Shown here piece by piece: positions 62,744 to 64,000 of a stretch of DNA of 64,000 nucleotides. The stretch lies in contig NZ_JAINVH010000007.1 of the NCBI RefSeq assembly GCF_020400825.1, positions 1 to 64,000 on the forward strand, in the 5' to 3' direction. Numbering within the stretch: the first letter of the stretch is position 1; each line of letters opens with the position of its first letter. Origin of the DNA: Streptomyces sp. HPF1205. Its GTDB lineage: Bacteria > Actinomycetota > Actinomycetes > Streptomycetales > Streptomycetaceae. Below the pieces are notes generated by a model that was given only the letters and a program-made list of their open reading frames with translations, was not told the origin of the DNA and did no database searches. The position numbers and the translations under genes were made by a program.

Positions 62744-64000
62744 ATGGCCGCACTCGCCCGATGGTGCCTACGCCGCCGCCTCGTCGTCGTTCTCCTGTGG
62801 GTCGCCACCCTGGGCGGGCTGGCCGCGGCGGCGGCCGTCGCGGGCCCCGCGTACTCCCGGCACTACGACGTCGGCGGCACCGAGGCGGGCCACGCCTCCG
62901 ACCTGCTGCGCCAGGCGTTCCCCGGCCAGGCGGGCGACAGCGACACCATCGTCTGGCACACCCGGCACGGCGGCGTCAGGGCACCGGCCGTCGAACAGAC
63001 CATGACCCGGGTCCTCGACCGCGCCAGGACCCTGCCCGGCGTGAGCGCCGTCGACAGCCCGTACGGCAGCGACGGCGCCGGCCGGATCAGCCGGGACGGC
63101 CGCACCGCGTACGCCACCGTCACCTTCGCGCAGGACGCCGAGAGCGTGAGCGCCGGCCAGGCCAGGGCCCTGGTGGCCACCGCCACGTCCGCTCGCGGCC
63201 CGGACCTCGACGTGCAACTGGGCGGCGAGGCGGTCGGCACCACCGAGACAGCCGGCGCCCACCTCAGCGAAGTCGTCGGGATCGCGGTCGCCGCCGTGGT
63301 GCTGCTGGTCGCCTTCGGGTCGTTCGCCGCGATGCTGCTGCCGCTGGCGACCGCGGTGATGGGCGTCGGCACCGCGTACATGGCGGTGGTGCTGCTCGGC
63401 CACGCCATGACCGTGGCGGACTTCGCGCCCATGCTCGGCATGCTGGTCGGCCTCGGCGTCGGCATCGACTACGCGCTGTTCATCGTGACCCGTCACCGCC
63501 GCGGCCTCAAAGGAGGCCTGACCGTCACCGAGTCGGCCGAACAGGCGCTTTCCACCACAGGGCGCGCGGTGATCTTCGCCGGCGGCACGGTGTGCGTGGC
63601 CCTGCTGGGCATGCTGGTGCTGGGGCTGGGCTTCCTGGTCGGGGTCGCCGTCGCCTCCTCCCTCACCGTGCTGCTGACCGTCGCCGCCTCGATCACCCTG
63701 CTGCCCGCCCTGCTCGGCTTCATCGGGCCGCGGGCGCTCAGCCGGCGCGAACGGCGGCGGCTGGCCGAGCACGGGCCCCGGCCCGAAGTGCCCAACGGGG
63801 TCGCCGCGCGCTGGTCGGCGTTCGTGGAGCGGCACCCGCGGGTGCTGGCGACGGCCGCCGCCGCCGTCGTCCTGCTCCTGGCGCTGCCCACCCTCACCCT
63901 GCACCTCGGCACCTCCGACCAGGGCAACGGCCCGCGCACCGCCACCACCCGGCAGGCGTACGACATGCTCGCCGAGGGCTTCGGGCCCGGCAGCAACGGC
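62744..64000 (+). CDS. MMPL-family membrane transporter, N-terminal part (runs off the right edge)
   Basis: Second MMPL/RND-type exporter in the window; 419 codons are open to the edge. The ATG at 62744 follows GGAAGAGG. A basic start (ARWCLRRRLVVVLLWVATLGG) includes the first membrane helix; an external loop follows, then a five-helix bundle with the motif GLGVGIDYALFIVTRHRRG carrying the proton-relay Asp, and FIGPRALSRRERRR at the cytosolic side. It then enters the second external loop (LHLGTSDQGNGPRTAT). Upstream is the gatB terminator, so it has its own promoter. Its substrate is unknown and no regulator gene is in view. Confidence 0.9.
   Translation, partial: MAALARWCLRRRLVVVLLWVATLGGLAAAAAVAGPAYSRHYDVGGTEAGHASDLLRQAFPGQAGDSDTIVWHTRHGGVRAPAVEQTMTRVLDRARTLPGVSAVDSPYGSDGAGRISRDGRTAYATVTFAQDAESVSAGQARALVATATSARGPDLDVQLGGEAVGTTETAGAHLSEVVGIAVAAVVLLVAFGSFAAMLLPLATAVMGVGTAYMAVVLLGHAMTVADFAPMLGMLVGLGVGIDYALFIVTRHRRGLKGGLTVTESAEQALSTTGRAVIFAGGTVCVALLGMLVLGLGFLVGVAVASSLTVLLTVAASITLLPALLGFIGPRALSRRERRRLAEHGPRPEVPNGVAARWSAFVERHPRVLATAAAAVVLLLALPTLTLHLGTSDQGNGPRTATTRQAYDMLAEGFGPGSNG

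Overview
The window is a high-GC actinomycete chromosome segment, most likely Streptomyces or a close relative. Supporting signs are extreme third-position GC, frequent GTG starts, GTGA/ATGA coupled genes, SpoIIE-type phosphatases, SseB pairs, and a conserved block containing ligA, an RmdB-like GGDEF/EAL protein and gatCAB. From memory this block matches the S. coelicolor region around SCO5469-SCO5501; no search was run.

Left part (about 1-27 kb) looks accessory. It holds the 5' part of a GH54 arabinofuranosidase with LacI-type operators; a CsoR/CstR-like repressor with three matching operators and an MMPL exporter; a PP2C/anti-sigma-type phosphatase; a membrane Ser/Thr kinase; a cluster of nucleotide- and phosphate-chemistry proteins (HTH-Nudix, Nudix, NDK-like, CYTH, HD, an unknown 466-residue protein and a methyltransferase, 8.2-13.9 kb); an unknown protein with a lipoprotein; a NarL-type two-component pair; and a lipoprotein/adaptor/ABC efflux operon divergent from an OmpR-type two-component pair. 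Gene relics lie between these: an MmyB-type regulator fragment broken by an 8-bp repeat, a possible deaminase-like secreted protein, and a transposase tail.

Right part (about 27-64 kb) is housekeeping. A tandem glycine riboswitch precedes gcvT-gcvH-glyA-sdaA, a route from glycine to serine to pyruvate, with two SseB-family genes divergent. A DUF885 protein follows, then an oligopeptide ABC transporter (permease, binding protein, permease, two ATPases) ending at a strong bidirectional terminator. Cysteine desulfurase, a thioesterase, a flavodoxin-like protein, an ECF sigma factor, an LCP cell-wall ligase, a PPOX-like protein and a PhzF protein come next. mnmA, a LOG-type protein and an SDR are translationally coupled; a MetE-like protein, ligA, the RmdB-like protein and gatC-gatA-small membrane protein-gatB complete the block. 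The window ends inside a second MMPL transporter.

The best candidate for an undescribed system is the 8.2-13.9 kb cluster. It combines a probable ligand-sensing Nudix regulator with four helically phased operator repeats, several phosphotransfer or phosphohydrolase folds, and an unclassified protein with a motif faintly like ADP-ribosyltransferases.
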